Positions 1-8,472 of a DNA stretch of 64,000 nt are shown piece after piece (position 1 is the first letter of the stretch; each line of letters begins with the position of its first letter). The DNA comes from Sorangium sp025924095 (GTDB lineage: Bacteria > Myxococcota_A > Polyangia > Polyangiales > Polyangiaceae). The translations under genes and the position numbers were made by a program. Location: NCBI RefSeq assembly GCF_051521505.1, contig NZ_CP150356.1, positions 248,001 to 312,000 of the forward strand, in the 5' to 3' direction. A model generated the notes under the pieces. That model saw only the letters and a list, made by a program, of their open reading frames with translations. It made no database searches and was not told where the DNA came from.

Positions 1-1383
1 GGTGTCGACCGAGGTGACGCCGGTGATATCGATGATGACGAACTCGGCATGGTGCCGCTCGATCGCGCCGACGAGCGACTCCATGAGCTGAGCGCCGCGG
101 GAGCTATCCATCTGGCCGACGAGCGGAACGACGAGGATGCCCGGGTGGATGGGGATGCTCGGCGTCGAGAGCTCCTGGATGAGATCGAGCAGCCGCCGCT
201 GGGTCTCGAGGAGGATCTCCTCGTGGCGCTTGGCGTCCTCCATCTTCTTGCGCTCGGTGACGTCCTCGCCGAGCCCGAGGAGATAGCGACCCTTGCCCTT
301 CGAGTCCTTCATGGGGATCCACCGGGAGTGGCAGATGCGCTCCCCGAAGCGCGCCGAGGGCACGCGGAGCTCGGGGATCTCGACCGGCACGCCCCCCGCC
401 AGGACGGCGCGGCTCTCGGCGTCGATCTTGTCGGCCACCTCCTGCGGCAAGTAGTCAGCGATGCGCTTGCCGATCAGGTCCTCTCGCGCGTGGCCATGAA
501 ACTCCTCGAACTTCTTGTTCACCCGCACGTAGCGGAGCTCCGCTTCTTCCTTGACAAAGAGCATGAGCGGGAGGTTCTCGACGATGCCGTCGAGGAGGAT
601 GCGCGTGCGCTCGAGCGACTCCTCCGTCGCCCGGCGCTCGGTGATGTCGTCGTAGATCACGGCGAGGCCCCGATCTCCCACGGGAAACGACCAGGTCGTG
701 ATGACGCGCGAGCCCGCCTCCGGGGGGAGGACCACCTCGTCCTCGGCGGTGCGGCCGCTGCGGATCAGCTCCGCCAGGCGCTGAGGAATGCCGAACTGAC
801 GCAGGCTGGGCGCGCTCTCGTCCACGGTCCGGCCGAGGATCTCCGCCATGGGCCTGGTGGCGAGCCGCGCGGAGGCCGGGTTCATGTAGACGTAGCGAAG
901 CGACCGGTCATCTGCGGGGATCTCGAGGGAGAGGAACGTGCAGCCGAGCTGCATCGTCTCGATCACCTGCGCGCAGCGGCGCTGGTGCTCCCGCGCGCGG
1001 CGCTCGTCCCGATCGATGAAGCGGAGCAGCGCGCCGCGGCCCCCGCCGATCGTGCAGGAGAGCCCGCGGAGCGCCCAGCGCGGCGCGCCGGAGCCCTCGC
1101 CCGGGAGGTCGCTCTCGCCCCGGTCGCTCTCGCCCGAGAGCAGCGCCTGGAGCCAGGCGAGGTCGACGGCCGCGGGCGCCGGCGGCAAGAGCACGCGATC
1201 GCCCTCCGGCGACAGCGGCAGCATCGGCGCCCCGGGCCCCGCGAGGAGCCGCTCGAGCTGCTCGTTCTTGCACCGGACGGCGCCGCGCGCGTCGATGACG
1301 AGCGCGGGGTCGTCCAGGGTCTCGACGAGCAACCGCGGATCGAGCCACACCCTCTCTTCTTTGTCTTCAGCTGCCGTATTCAC
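1..1383 (-). CDS. PAS-STAS (RsbR-type) sensor regulator, 3' end outside window
   Basis: Starts at a GTG (1383) and reads 461 codons in frame off the left edge. The N-terminal ~120 residues resemble a divergent PAS-like region. Two PAS/PAC modules follow; the second has the typical YLLGLGEDVTERKK PAC end. A short coiled linker then leads into a STAS domain (FVIIDITGVTSVDT, the conserved beta-strand and phospho-acceptor loop region). Stand-alone STAS proteins with N-terminal sensor domains are usually stressosome/RsbR-like scaffolds or anti-anti-sigma regulators. No kinase domain is seen before the edge. A shorter relative lies at 49212-50477. The upstream region has only a G-rich stretch as a possible ribosome site. 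The domain call is strong; the signal and partner are unknown. Confidence 0.85.
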   Translation of the reverse strand, partial: MNTAAEDKEERVWLDPRLLVETLDDPALVIDARGAVRCKNEQLERLLAGPGAPMLPLSPEGDRVLLPPAPAAVDLAWLQALLSGESDRGESDLPGEGSGAPRWALRGLSCTIGGGRGALLRFIDRDERRAREHQRRCAQVIETMQLGCTFLSLEIPADDRSLRYVYMNPASARLATRPMAEILGRTVDESAPSLRQFGIPQRLAELIRSGRTAEDEVVLPPEAGSRVITTWSFPVGDRGLAVIYDDITERRATEESLERTRILLDGIVENLPLMLFVKEEAELRYVRVNKKFEEFHGHAREDLIGKRIADYLPQEVADKIDAESRAVLAGGVPVEIPELRVPSARFGERICHSRWIPMKDSKGKGRYLLGLGEDVTERKKMEDAKRHEEILLETQRRLLDLIQELSTPSIPIHPGILVVPLVGQMDSSRGAQLMESLVGAIERHHAEFVIIDITGVTSVDT

Positions 1384-1632
1384 GAACCCACCCCGGTGAG
1401 CCTTCCGCGTGAGCCGATCGCGGCCCGCTGTCCTGGAGGGTCACACCGAGGGCATCATCGCTCCGTTCGTGAATTTCTGCACTCCCTGGCGAGCATCTCC
1501 GCCGAAAAGACGGAGCGGGCGTCGCGTCCGGCGCCGCCGTCACCACCTCCGCTGGCGCCGAGGTCGGCAGGAGCGCGCCGCCGACCGACATGGTTGTCTG
1601 TGGGGGCCACGACGAGCGGCACGACGTGCGGT

Positions 1633-3381
1633 TTATCCCAGATTCGAGCTCATCGCTCCCGGGCCACGCCCCCTCCGGTCGCGCCGCCGGAGCCCCAGGG
1701 ACGCCGCGAGCAGCGCTGTCAGCGCGAGGGCATTCCCGGACGGAGCGCGGCTCGCCGAGCGGCAGCTACAGCCGGCTGGGTCGCTCGATTCCCCGCCGGA
1801 GGTCCCCCCAGACGTCTGCGCGGGCGGCGCTGAGCCTGAGGAAGCCCCACCCGTACCCACCGTGGACCCTCCGCCGGAGCCGGAGCCGGAGCCGGAGCCG
1901 GCGCCGGCGCCACCGCCACCGCCGCTGCCGCTGACGGCGCCACCGCCGCTGGTGCTTCCAACCGTGCCAGCCCCGCCGGCTCCCCCGCCCCCGATGGGCG
2001 AGAATTGCCAGGAGTTCACGTTGAAGAGGTACGACTCGCCACCGGTGAAGACCAGATAAAGATCGTGCACGCCGGTGGCGCCGTCGACCCCACACGACGT
2101 ATCACTCCATGCCTGCCAGCCCCCCGTCGCTTCGACCGCGCAGGTACCCACGAGCGTGCCGTCGGGCGCATCCAGGTGGAGCTCGATGCTGCCTCCCTCC
2201 GCGGCGCTCGCGACGCGCGCGCTGAAGCTCTCCGCCCCTTCGCCGAAGTCGACCCCACGGAGACGCACCCAGTCTCCGTCGTGGATGCTGGCGACGTCCA
2301 TCCCGCCCTCCTCGCAGGGCTCGGTCTCGATGCCGCTCTGTGCGTTGAAGGTCTCGGCCTCGACGCGCGCGTACGGGTCGAGGTGCCCGACCTGCTTGAG
2401 CCCGTCCGTCGTGTAGGTCACTGGCACGATCGAGCCGTCGGCTTTGTAGGTGAGCGACTCGAGCGCGAGGTTCCGGCGGTAGCCTGTGGGCTCTCCGGCG
2501 TCGGTGGCGACGGAGCGATTGTGGTAGGCGTGGTACCAGGAGCCGCCAAACTCGAAGATCGCCGCGTGGTTGTTGTCGCCGTTGTTCTTCGGCGGCTGCA
2601 CCCCCACCGTGCCACCGTACGTGAAGCCGGACGTGGGGCTCTTGCTCGTGAGGTAATCGATCCGTATGCCGTTGGCGGGGTTCGTCGAGTACGACAGATA
2701 GTAGACGCCGTCGCGCTTGTGCATCCAGGAGGCCTCGAAGAAGTACGGGACCGTGAGCCCGATGGCCGTGCCCGAGACGCTCACCATGTCGTCGTTCAGC
2801 CTGATGATGCGCGCGTTCTGCTCGCCGTTGCCGCCGAAGTAGAGGTACGCTTGGCCGTCGTCGTCGACGAAGACGCCCGGATCGAAGAGCCACATGTTGG
2901 GGCCCGAGGCGCCGGGGGTGCTCGACGTGATCAGGGCGCTGCCCCTCGGGTCCTTGAACGGTCCGGTCGGGCTGGCGCTCGAGGCGACGCCGATATTCGA
3001 CCCGCCATTGCCGAAGTACATGTAGATGGTGCCGTTGCGCTCCGTGAGCGCCGGGGCCCAGGAGAGGTTCGCCCAGGAGGCGTCACGGGGCATGCGCATC
3101 ACTTCCCCGTGATCGGTCCAGTTCTTCAGGTCGCTGCTCGAGACGGCCACGATCGAAGCCATCTTGTAGCCGTCGTCCGAACCGTCCTCCTTGACGCTGT
3201 CGTCGTCGTTCGAGCAGTAGAGGTAGAGGCGCCCGTCGTGCACCAGCGAGGCCGGGTCGGCGAGGTAGCGGTGCGAGGCGATGGGGTAATCCGCCAGCGC
3301 GGAAGGGCTCGCGAAGAGCCCGGCCAGGACGAGCGCGCCCCCGCGCCATGCCGCTGTCGACAATTTTCGTGAGGAATGCAT
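1633..3381 (-). CDS. Secreted GH43-family glycosidase with CBM6-like domain and MYXO-CTERM-like tail
   Basis: The ATG at 3381 is preferred over the upstream in-frame Met at 3468 because it opens a clean Sec signal peptide ending ...SPSALA. The 582-aa product has a five-bladed propeller GH43 pattern: the Asp of YLADPASL as likely base, WAPALTE, LFDPGVFVDDDG, and the Glu of YFFEASW as likely acid. GH43 enzymes cut arabinan or xylan side chains. Residues from about 340 to 460 (RVEAETFNAQSG onwards) look like a CBM6 carbohydrate module. The end has a long G/S-rich linker, GCSCR, a hydrophobic helix and an Arg-rich tail, as in MYXO-CTERM sorting signals, so cell-surface anchoring is likely. A perfect palindrome lies 88 bp upstream. 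Exact substrate not determinable. Confidence 0.88.
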   Translation of the reverse strand: MHSSRKLSTAAWRGGALVLAGLFASPSALADYPIASHRYLADPASLVHDGRLYLYCSNDDDSVKEDGSDDGYKMASIVAVSSSDLKNWTDHGEVMRMPRDASWANLSWAPALTERNGTIYMYFGNGGSNIGVASSASPTGPFKDPRGSALITSSTPGASGPNMWLFDPGVFVDDDGQAYLYFGGNGEQNARIIRLNDDMVSVSGTAIGLTVPYFFEASWMHKRDGVYYLSYSTNPANGIRIDYLTSKSPTSGFTYGGTVGVQPPKNNGDNNHAAIFEFGGSWYHAYHNRSVATDAGEPTGYRRNLALESLTYKADGSIVPVTYTTDGLKQVGHLDPYARVEAETFNAQSGIETEPCEEGGMDVASIHDGDWVRLRGVDFGEGAESFSARVASAAEGGSIELHLDAPDGTLVGTCAVEATGGWQAWSDTSCGVDGATGVHDLYLVFTGGESYLFNVNSWQFSPIGGGGAGGAGTVGSTSGGGAVSGSGGGGGAGAGSGSGSGSGGGSTVGTGGASSGSAPPAQTSGGTSGGESSDPAGCSCRSASRAPSGNALALTALLAASLGLRRRDRRGRGPGAMSSNLG

Positions 3382-3468
3382 GTTCACCTGATCGCTCGGG
3401 GTCCGGAGCGAAATCGCGAGAGCTCGCGCGGTCTCAAGACAAAACGGAAGGACGCCCTCCCGGGTCAA

Positions 3469-3484
3469 ATGTGAACGTTCACAT
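3469..3484. promoter_or_regulatory. Perfect 16-bp LacI-type operator palindrome
   Basis: ATGTGAACGTTCACAT is a perfect inverted repeat with a central CG, the hallmark of LacI-family sugar-repressor operators. It lies 88 bp upstream of the GH43 start and downstream of the YceI stop, so it probably controls only the glycosidase. No LacI-family gene is in the window. The pattern is seen directly; the regulator is inferred. Confidence 0.65.
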
Positions 3485-3561
3485 GTCGGGTGTCAACTGC
3501 AATCAGCCGGCCAGCGCCACCCGCGCGCGGGCGGGCGGCGCACCCGGTCCCGGGCCGGCGC

Positions 3562-4227
3562 TCAGCCCTGCTTGCGCGGCGCCTTGAGCGACAGCTTGAG
3601 CAGCACGTCGTCGCGGATCAGGTCGTCCTGCTTGCCCGGATAGACGATCCCGAAATCCTTCCGGTTGATCACGAACTCGGCGTTGCCCGACACCGCGTCG
3701 GCGCCCTCGGCGATGGTGGCGGGGAAGGTGATGGTCTTCTTCACCCCGTGCAGATCGAGCTCGCCGGTGATCGTGTGCGTCGCGCCGTTCTCGCCGCCGG
3801 CCTTGATCTGGCTCGAGGTGAAGGTCGCCTTCGGGAACTTCTCGACATCGAAGAAGTCCGGCGACTTGAGGTGGCCGTCGAGCTTCTCCGCGTCGGACTT
3901 CACCGACGCCGTGTCGGCCTCGATGCTGAGCTTGCCACCCTCGGCCTTGCCGCCGGCGAGCGTGATCGAGCCCGAGATCTTCTCGAACTTGCCCTCGTGC
4001 TTGCCGGTGACCTTCGAGCCGACGAAGCCGATGGTGGACGCGGCCGCGTCGAGGGGCAGCGCCTCGGCGGGGCCGGTGGGCGCGGCCGCCTGCGCCTGCG
4101 CCGGCGCGGCGGCCGAGACGGTCGCCTTGGGCTTGTCCTTCGTCGGATCCTCGCAGCCCGCGAGCGAGAGCGCGAGGGCGGCGGGGAGCACGAGGCGAGC
4201 AATACGGGACGTGATCATGAGAGACAT
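3562..4227 (-). CDS. YceI-domain lipoprotein
   Basis: 221 aa. The N-terminus is a lipoprotein signal with lipobox LAGC and Cys25. A short A/P/Q linker precedes a complete YceI lipocalin-like barrel (LDAAASTIGFVGSKV to the C-terminus), with the usual HEGKF, SPDFFDVEKFPKATF and GELDLHGVKKTITFP signatures. YceI barrels bind long amphiphiles such as polyprenyl compounds in the periplasm. The gene follows the dioxygenase gene by 12 bp on the same strand and is probably co-transcribed with it. An alternative start is Met4. Ligand unknown. Confidence 0.92.
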   Translation of the reverse strand: MSLMITSRIARLVLPAALALSLAGCEDPTKDKPKATVSAAAPAQAQAAAPTGPAEALPLDAAASTIGFVGSKVTGKHEGKFEKISGSITLAGGKAEGGKLSIEADTASVKSDAEKLDGHLKSPDFFDVEKFPKATFTSSQIKAGGENGATHTITGELDLHGVKKTITFPATIAEGADAVSGNAEFVINRKDFGIVYPGKQDDLIRDDVLLKLSLKAPRKQG

Positions 4228-4239
4228 TCTCCTTGTCGG

Positions 4240-5190
4240 TCAGCCAAACTGCACAGAACGCTTCGTGAACGTGCCATAGGCGAGCCCCGTGATGGGGAAC
4301 TCCACCGGCTCGCTCACGTCGATCGACGCCCCGAGGGCGGCGACCACCGGTACGAAATGCTCGTGCGTCGGGAGCGCCATCTTCACCCCCGGCGCGCGCC
4401 TGCGGTAATCGAGCAGCGCGTCGACGTCCCGGCGCGCCAGCACCTCGGCGCACCACGCGTCGAACTCCGTGGCCCAGGGCTGCGTGACCGCATCGCCGCG
4501 CCAGTCTGCCGCGCGCAGATTATGAGTCAAGAAACCGCTGCCGATCACGAGCACCCCCTCGTCGCGCAGCGGCGCGAGCGCTCGCCCCATCTCGAGGAGC
4601 GGGGCTGGAGAAAGGGTCGGCAGCGAGACCTGGAGCACGGGGATGTCCGCGTCCGGGACCATGGCGACGAGCGGCACATAGGCCCCGTGATCGAGGCCCC
4701 GGCGCGGATCCTCCGCGACCGGCCCGAGGGGGCCGAGCAGCTCCCGGACGCGCCGCGCGAGCGCGGGGGCGCCCGGCGCGGGGTAGGTCACGCGGTAGTA
4801 TTTCTCGGGGAAATTATAGAAGTCGTACACGAGGGGCACGGTCTCGGTGGCGCCGAGGGTGACCGGCGCGTCGACCCAGTGGGCCGAGAGCATGAGGATC
4901 GCCCGCGGGCGCGGCATCGCCTGCGCCCAGGCGGCGAGCTCGGCCACCCACGCGCGATCGTCGAGCAGGAAGGGAGAGCCGTGCGCGAGGAAGATGGCCG
5001 GCATGCGCCCCGCGTGAGCCTGGTTCCGGGTCTCGGACATGGTACCTCTCTCGGTCGCGCCCGACGTCGACGTGGCGCCCGATGTCGAAGCCGAGCTCGA
5101 TGTCCCCGGCGTCGAGGACCGGCACGCGCCCGCGATGGGCGCGGCCCCGCCCGCGACAAGTAGGAGCCTCAAAGCAGCCCGGCGATCCAT
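4240..5190 (-). CDS. DODA/YgiD-type extradiol ring-cleavage dioxygenase
   Basis: 316 aa from 5190. The catalytic part starts near residue 63 (AIFLAHGSP) and carries the LigB/DODA histidines H70, H104 and H276/H278, plus DHGAY and LTHN motifs. YgiD-type enzymes open catechol rings such as DOPA with a Zn/Fe centre. The first ~50 residues are MDRRAALRLLL... then GAC and an S/T-rich stretch, like a Tat lipoprotein leader. However, a Met at 5040 has a good GAGAGG ribosome site and gives the usual ~266-aa cytoplasmic size, so the true start is open. A divergent LysR gene lies 45 bp away and is the likely regulator. Downstream is the YceI lipoprotein gene. Confidence 0.88.
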   Translation of the reverse strand: MDRRAALRLLLVAGGAAPIAGACRSSTPGTSSSASTSGATSTSGATERGTMSETRNQAHAGRMPAIFLAHGSPFLLDDRAWVAELAAWAQAMPRPRAILMLSAHWVDAPVTLGATETVPLVYDFYNFPEKYYRVTYPAPGAPALARRVRELLGPLGPVAEDPRRGLDHGAYVPLVAMVPDADIPVLQVSLPTLSPAPLLEMGRALAPLRDEGVLVIGSGFLTHNLRAADWRGDAVTQPWATEFDAWCAEVLARRDVDALLDYRRRAPGVKMALPTHEHFVPVVAALGASIDVSEPVEFPITGLAYGTFTKRSVQFG

Positions 5191-5235
5191 GGGCTCACCC
5201 TAGGACGTTTCCAGGAATGGTACAATGTCCCCACA

Positions 5236-6204
5236 ATGAAACGCCAGGTTGTCAAAAAGGAAACCATCGACGCGGATCTGCTCGATCTGCGGGCCTTTTG
5301 CCTGGTCGTCGATCTCGGGTCGATCACGGCGGCCGCGAGGACGCTGGGGGAGACCAAGGGCAGCGTCAGCCGCCGCATCACCCGCCTGGAGCACGCGCTC
5401 GGGGTGGAGCTGCTCCGGCGCAGCCCGCGGCTCGTGCAGGCGACCGAGGACGGCCTCGCCTACCGGATGCGGGTGGGCCGGGCGCTCGAGCTGCTGGAGG
5501 ACGCGAACGCGGCGGTGCAGCAGGCGCGCGCCAGTCCGAGCGGGCACCTCCGGGTGACGGCGCCGTTCGATCTCGGGCTGAGCCTCCTGGCGCCGCTCTC
5601 GGCGGGCTTCGCCGAGCGCTACCCCGAGATCTCGCTGGAGATGCTCCTCACGGAGGCCCTCCTCGACTTCGACGCCCACCAGATCGACGTGGCGTTGCGC
5701 GCGACAGCGAGCCTCCCGGACTCGTCGCTCATCGCCCACAGGCTCCAGCACATCGAGCTCGGGCTGTTCGCGGCGCCGGCCTACCTTCGCAAGCACGGGC
5801 CCGTGCGCACGCCCGAGGACCTCGCGGGGCATCGGCTGCTCCTCGCCCAGACCGCGCGCGGGCACGCGACGATCGCGCTGCAGCCGCGCCCGGGTGCGCG
5901 CGGCGAGCGCGCCGAGCTCCGGGTGCGCGCGGCGATCGCGGCGTCCGATTACTCTTTCTGCCGCGAGGTCGCGCTGGCCGGGGCCGGGATCGCGCTCGTC
6001 CCCGCGGTCAACGTGCGGGGCGACCTCGAGGCGAAGCGGCTCGTCCCCGTGCTCGAGGACCACGCGACCGACGGCGGCGCCCCCCTCTACCTCGTGCACC
6101 CGGGGACGCGCTTCCTGCCGTCGAAGACCCGCGCCTTCCGCGACTACCTGCTCGACGCCTTCGGCGTCCAGGGGCGGCGCGAGGCCTCCGCCACAGCGCG
6201 ATAG
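5236..6204 (+). CDS. LysR-family transcriptional regulator
   Basis: 322 aa. The N-terminal winged HTH (about residues 16-75, with SITAAARTLGETKGSVSRR) is followed by a LysR substrate-binding domain ending in a FLPSKTRAFRDYLLDAF C-terminal helix. The gene is divergent from the dioxygenase gene, with only 45 bp between start codons, the usual arrangement for a LysR protein that controls its neighbour. It also lies directly upstream of the organosulfur-type ABC operon, so that target is possible too. Inducer not predictable. Confidence 0.93.
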   Translation: MKRQVVKKETIDADLLDLRAFCLVVDLGSITAAARTLGETKGSVSRRITRLEHALGVELLRRSPRLVQATEDGLAYRMRVGRALELLEDANAAVQQARASPSGHLRVTAPFDLGLSLLAPLSAGFAERYPEISLEMLLTEALLDFDAHQIDVALRATASLPDSSLIAHRLQHIELGLFAAPAYLRKHGPVRTPEDLAGHRLLLAQTARGHATIALQPRPGARGERAELRVRAAIAASDYSFCREVALAGAGIALVPAVNVRGDLEAKRLVPVLEDHATDGGAPLYLVHPGTRFLPSKTRAFRDYLLDAFGVQGRREASATAR

Positions 6205-6227
6205 CGGGCCGGCCCCTCCTCGCTCCA

Positions 6228-6255
6228 GGCCGGAGGGAGAGCGCGCCTCCCGGCC
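6228..6255 (+). terminator. GC hairpin after the LysR gene
   Basis: GGCCGGAGG and CCTCCCGGCC can pair with a one-base bulge around an 8-base loop, 23 bp after the LysR stop. There is no T-tract, so intrinsic termination is only a possibility. It separates the LysR gene from the ABC operon. Confidence 0.35.
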
Positions 6256-6412
6256 TCCCGGACGCGGGCCGTGCTCGCGTCCGAGCAGCGGATCACCACC
6301 GACTGTTGCTGGGGAAGCAATGCATCCGCAGATCCGCCGCCGGGCGCCGCGCGGCGGTGGGCGCGGGCCCAGGGACGGTCGCCGCCGGAGGGCGACCCGC
6401 ACGGCGGCATGG

Positions 6413-7531
6413 GTGTTGCTGCGCAGGTCGCGTACCGAGGTCCATCTGCGCACGTTCATCGACAGCAAAGGCTTTCTTCTGGTGCTCGCCGCCGCGCTGC
6501 TCGCCCTGTCCGGGTGCAAGCGCGAGCGCGGCGCGAGCGCCGGTCCACGGCTCGCCCTGGACGCCCCCATCCCGGCCGAGTTCCCGCGCGAGACGCGGCT
6601 CAGCATCGGTGATCCGAGCGCGCAGAAGCAACTCCAGCTCTCCGGCGACATCGACAGGCTGCCGTTCCGCGTCGACTGGCAGAACATCAGCGGCGGGCCG
6701 CAGACCATCGAGGCGTTCCGCGCCGGCGTCCTCGACGCGGGCTCGGTCGGCGACACGCCGCCCATTCACGCCACCTTCACCGGGGTCGACATCAAGATCA
6801 TCGCCGTGCTGGTGCGGGAAAATCCCATCTACGAGCTGGCGACGGCGCCGGGCGTGCGGCTCGCGTCGGTCCAGGACCTCCGCGGAAAGAAGATCGCCTA
6901 TTCGCCGGGGCAGGCGCAGGGCGCGCTCGTCCTGCGCGCGCTGAGGAAGGCCGGGCTGTCGCCGCAGGACGTCACCCTCGTCCAGCTCGGCAGCCCCGAG
7001 TTCAGAGAGGCGCTCGCCGGCCGACAGGTCGACGTCGCGCCGCTGTCCGGCGTCACCCTGCTGCGCTACCTCAACGAGTACCGCGCCGACGGCGCCTCGT
7101 CGATCTCGCACGGGGTCCGCGACAACCTCAGCTTCCTTCACGTGCGCACCGAGGCGCTCCAGGACGCCCACAAGGCGGCGGCGCTGTTCGAATACGCCAG
7201 GTGGCGCGCCAGGGCCCAGCTGTGGGCCCACGCGCACCCGGAGCCGTGGATCGAGGCGTATTATGTCAAGGACCAGGGCCTCACCGCCGCGGAGGGGCGC
7301 TTCCTCGTCGAGAGCACGAGCAAGCCGCAGTATCCGGGCGACTGGACCGACACGATCGCGCTGACCCAGGAGACCGTCGACCTGCTCGCCGAGGCCTCCG
7401 GTCAGAAGCGCTTCGAGGCCACGACGATCTTCGACCGCCGATTCCAGACGATCGGGGCGGAGGTGGCCAGCGCCGCCCAGGGCGCCGAACCGACCGACCG
7501 GCCGGCGACGGCCGACAGGAGCACTCCATGA
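6413..7531 (+). CDS. SsuA-like ABC transporter substrate-binding lipoprotein
   Basis: 372 aa from the GTG at 6413. A positively charged N-terminus, hydrophobic core and LSGC lipobox (Cys35) mark a lipoprotein. The mature part is a type-2 periplasmic binding protein of the nitrate/sulfonate/taurine group: ISGGPQTIEAFRAGVLDAG, VGDTPPIHA and the DLRGKKIAYSPGQAQG hinge motif are characteristic. The in-frame ATG at 6320, with GGGGAAG just before it, is an alternative start but adds 31 Arg-rich residues. It is the first gene of an operon with overlapping stops and starts (ATGA) into the permease. The substrate is probably a sulfonate or similar organosulfur compound, judged from the monooxygenase at the operon end. 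Confidence 0.88.
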   Translation: MLLRRSRTEVHLRTFIDSKGFLLVLAAALLALSGCKRERGASAGPRLALDAPIPAEFPRETRLSIGDPSAQKQLQLSGDIDRLPFRVDWQNISGGPQTIEAFRAGVLDAGSVGDTPPIHATFTGVDIKIIAVLVRENPIYELATAPGVRLASVQDLRGKKIAYSPGQAQGALVLRALRKAGLSPQDVTLVQLGSPEFREALAGRQVDVAPLSGVTLLRYLNEYRADGASSISHGVRDNLSFLHVRTEALQDAHKAAALFEYARWRARAQLWAHAHPEPWIEAYYVKDQGLTAAEGRFLVESTSKPQYPGDWTDTIALTQETVDLLAEASGQKRFEATTIFDRRFQTIGAEVASAAQGAEPTDRPATADRSTP

Positions 7532-8472
7532 CGACCACACTGCCCACGAGGGCCATCTCGCCGCGCGTCGCCACGCGAGCCGCCTCGCTGCGCGTCGCCG
7601 GCGGCCCGGATCTCACCGCGACCGCAGATATCCGCGGCTCGCTCGTCGGCGCGCTCGCGCGCCCGGCAGGCGGCCCTGTCGCCCGCCGCCGCGCGCGGCG
7701 CCGCCTCGGCCCCGGCCGGCGCATCCCGTACGGCGCGGCGCTCGGCCCGGCGCTGCTGCTCGTCGCCTGGGGCCTCGCCTCGGCGACCGGCGTGCTCGAC
7801 GCGCGCGTGCTGTCCGCGCCGTGGACCGTGGTGACCACGGCCAGCGACCTGATCGCCGACGGGCGGCTGCTGTCCAACCTGCTCACGTCGGCGCAGCGGG
7901 CCTTCCTCGGGCTCGCCCTCGGCGTCGGCCTGGGCACCGTCCTGGCCCTGCTCTCCGGGCTGACCCGCGTCGGCGAGGCGCTCGTGGACGGGCCGGTGCA
8001 GCTCAAGCGCGCCATCCCGACGCTCGCGCTCATCCCGCTGCTGATCCTCTGGTTCGGCATCGGCGAGGAGATGAAGGTGCTCACCATCGCCCTCGGCGTC
8101 GTCATCCCGGTCTACGTCCACACCCACGCCGCGCTGCGCACCATCGACGCGCGCTACGTGGAGCTGGCCGAGACGGTCCGCCTCTCCAGGTGGCAGTTCG
8201 TCCAGAAGGTGGCCTTGCCGGGGGCGCTGCCGGGCTTCCTCATGGGCGTCCGGCTGGCGGTCACCGGCGCGTGGCTCGCGCTCGTGGTGGTCGAGCAGAT
8301 CAACGCCACGAGCGGCATCGGCTACATGATGTCGCTGGCCCGCTCTTACGGTCAGACCGAGATCATCCTCCTCGGCCTCGTCGTGTATGGCCTGTTCGGC
8401 CTGGCCTCCGACGCGGCCGTCCGGCTCATCGAGAGAAGGACCCTGTCATGGCGCCGTATCCTGGCCGGCTGA
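7528..8472 (+). CDS. SsuC-like ABC transporter permease
   Basis: 314 aa. The start overlaps the preceding stop (ATGA). About 60 Arg/Ala-rich residues precede the first membrane helix, unusually long for SsuC. A BPD_transp_1 domain with about six helices follows. The EAA cytoplasmic loop that contacts the ATPase is clear (VELAETVRLSRWQFVQKVAL), as are the late TGAWLALVVVEQ and GIGYMM motifs of taurine/sulfonate permeases. It works in the inner membrane with the 8448-9236 ATPase and the 6413-7531 binding protein. The family is certain; the substrate is inferred. Confidence 0.92.
   Translation: MTTTLPTRAISPRVATRAASLRVAGGPDLTATADIRGSLVGALARPAGGPVARRRARRRLGPGRRIPYGAALGPALLLVAWGLASATGVLDARVLSAPWTVVTTASDLIADGRLLSNLLTSAQRAFLGLALGVGLGTVLALLSGLTRVGEALVDGPVQLKRAIPTLALIPLLILWFGIGEEMKVLTIALGVVIPVYVHTHAALRTIDARYVELAETVRLSRWQFVQKVALPGALPGFLMGVRLAVTGAWLALVVVEQINATSGIGYMMSLARSYGQTEIILLGLVVYGLFGLASDAAVRLIERRTLSWRRILAG

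Noticed and set aside
3490..5163. 557-codon + strand frame opposite the YceI and dioxygenase genes
   Set aside because: The translation has no family similarity. The minus strand carries two clear conserved proteins at the same place.
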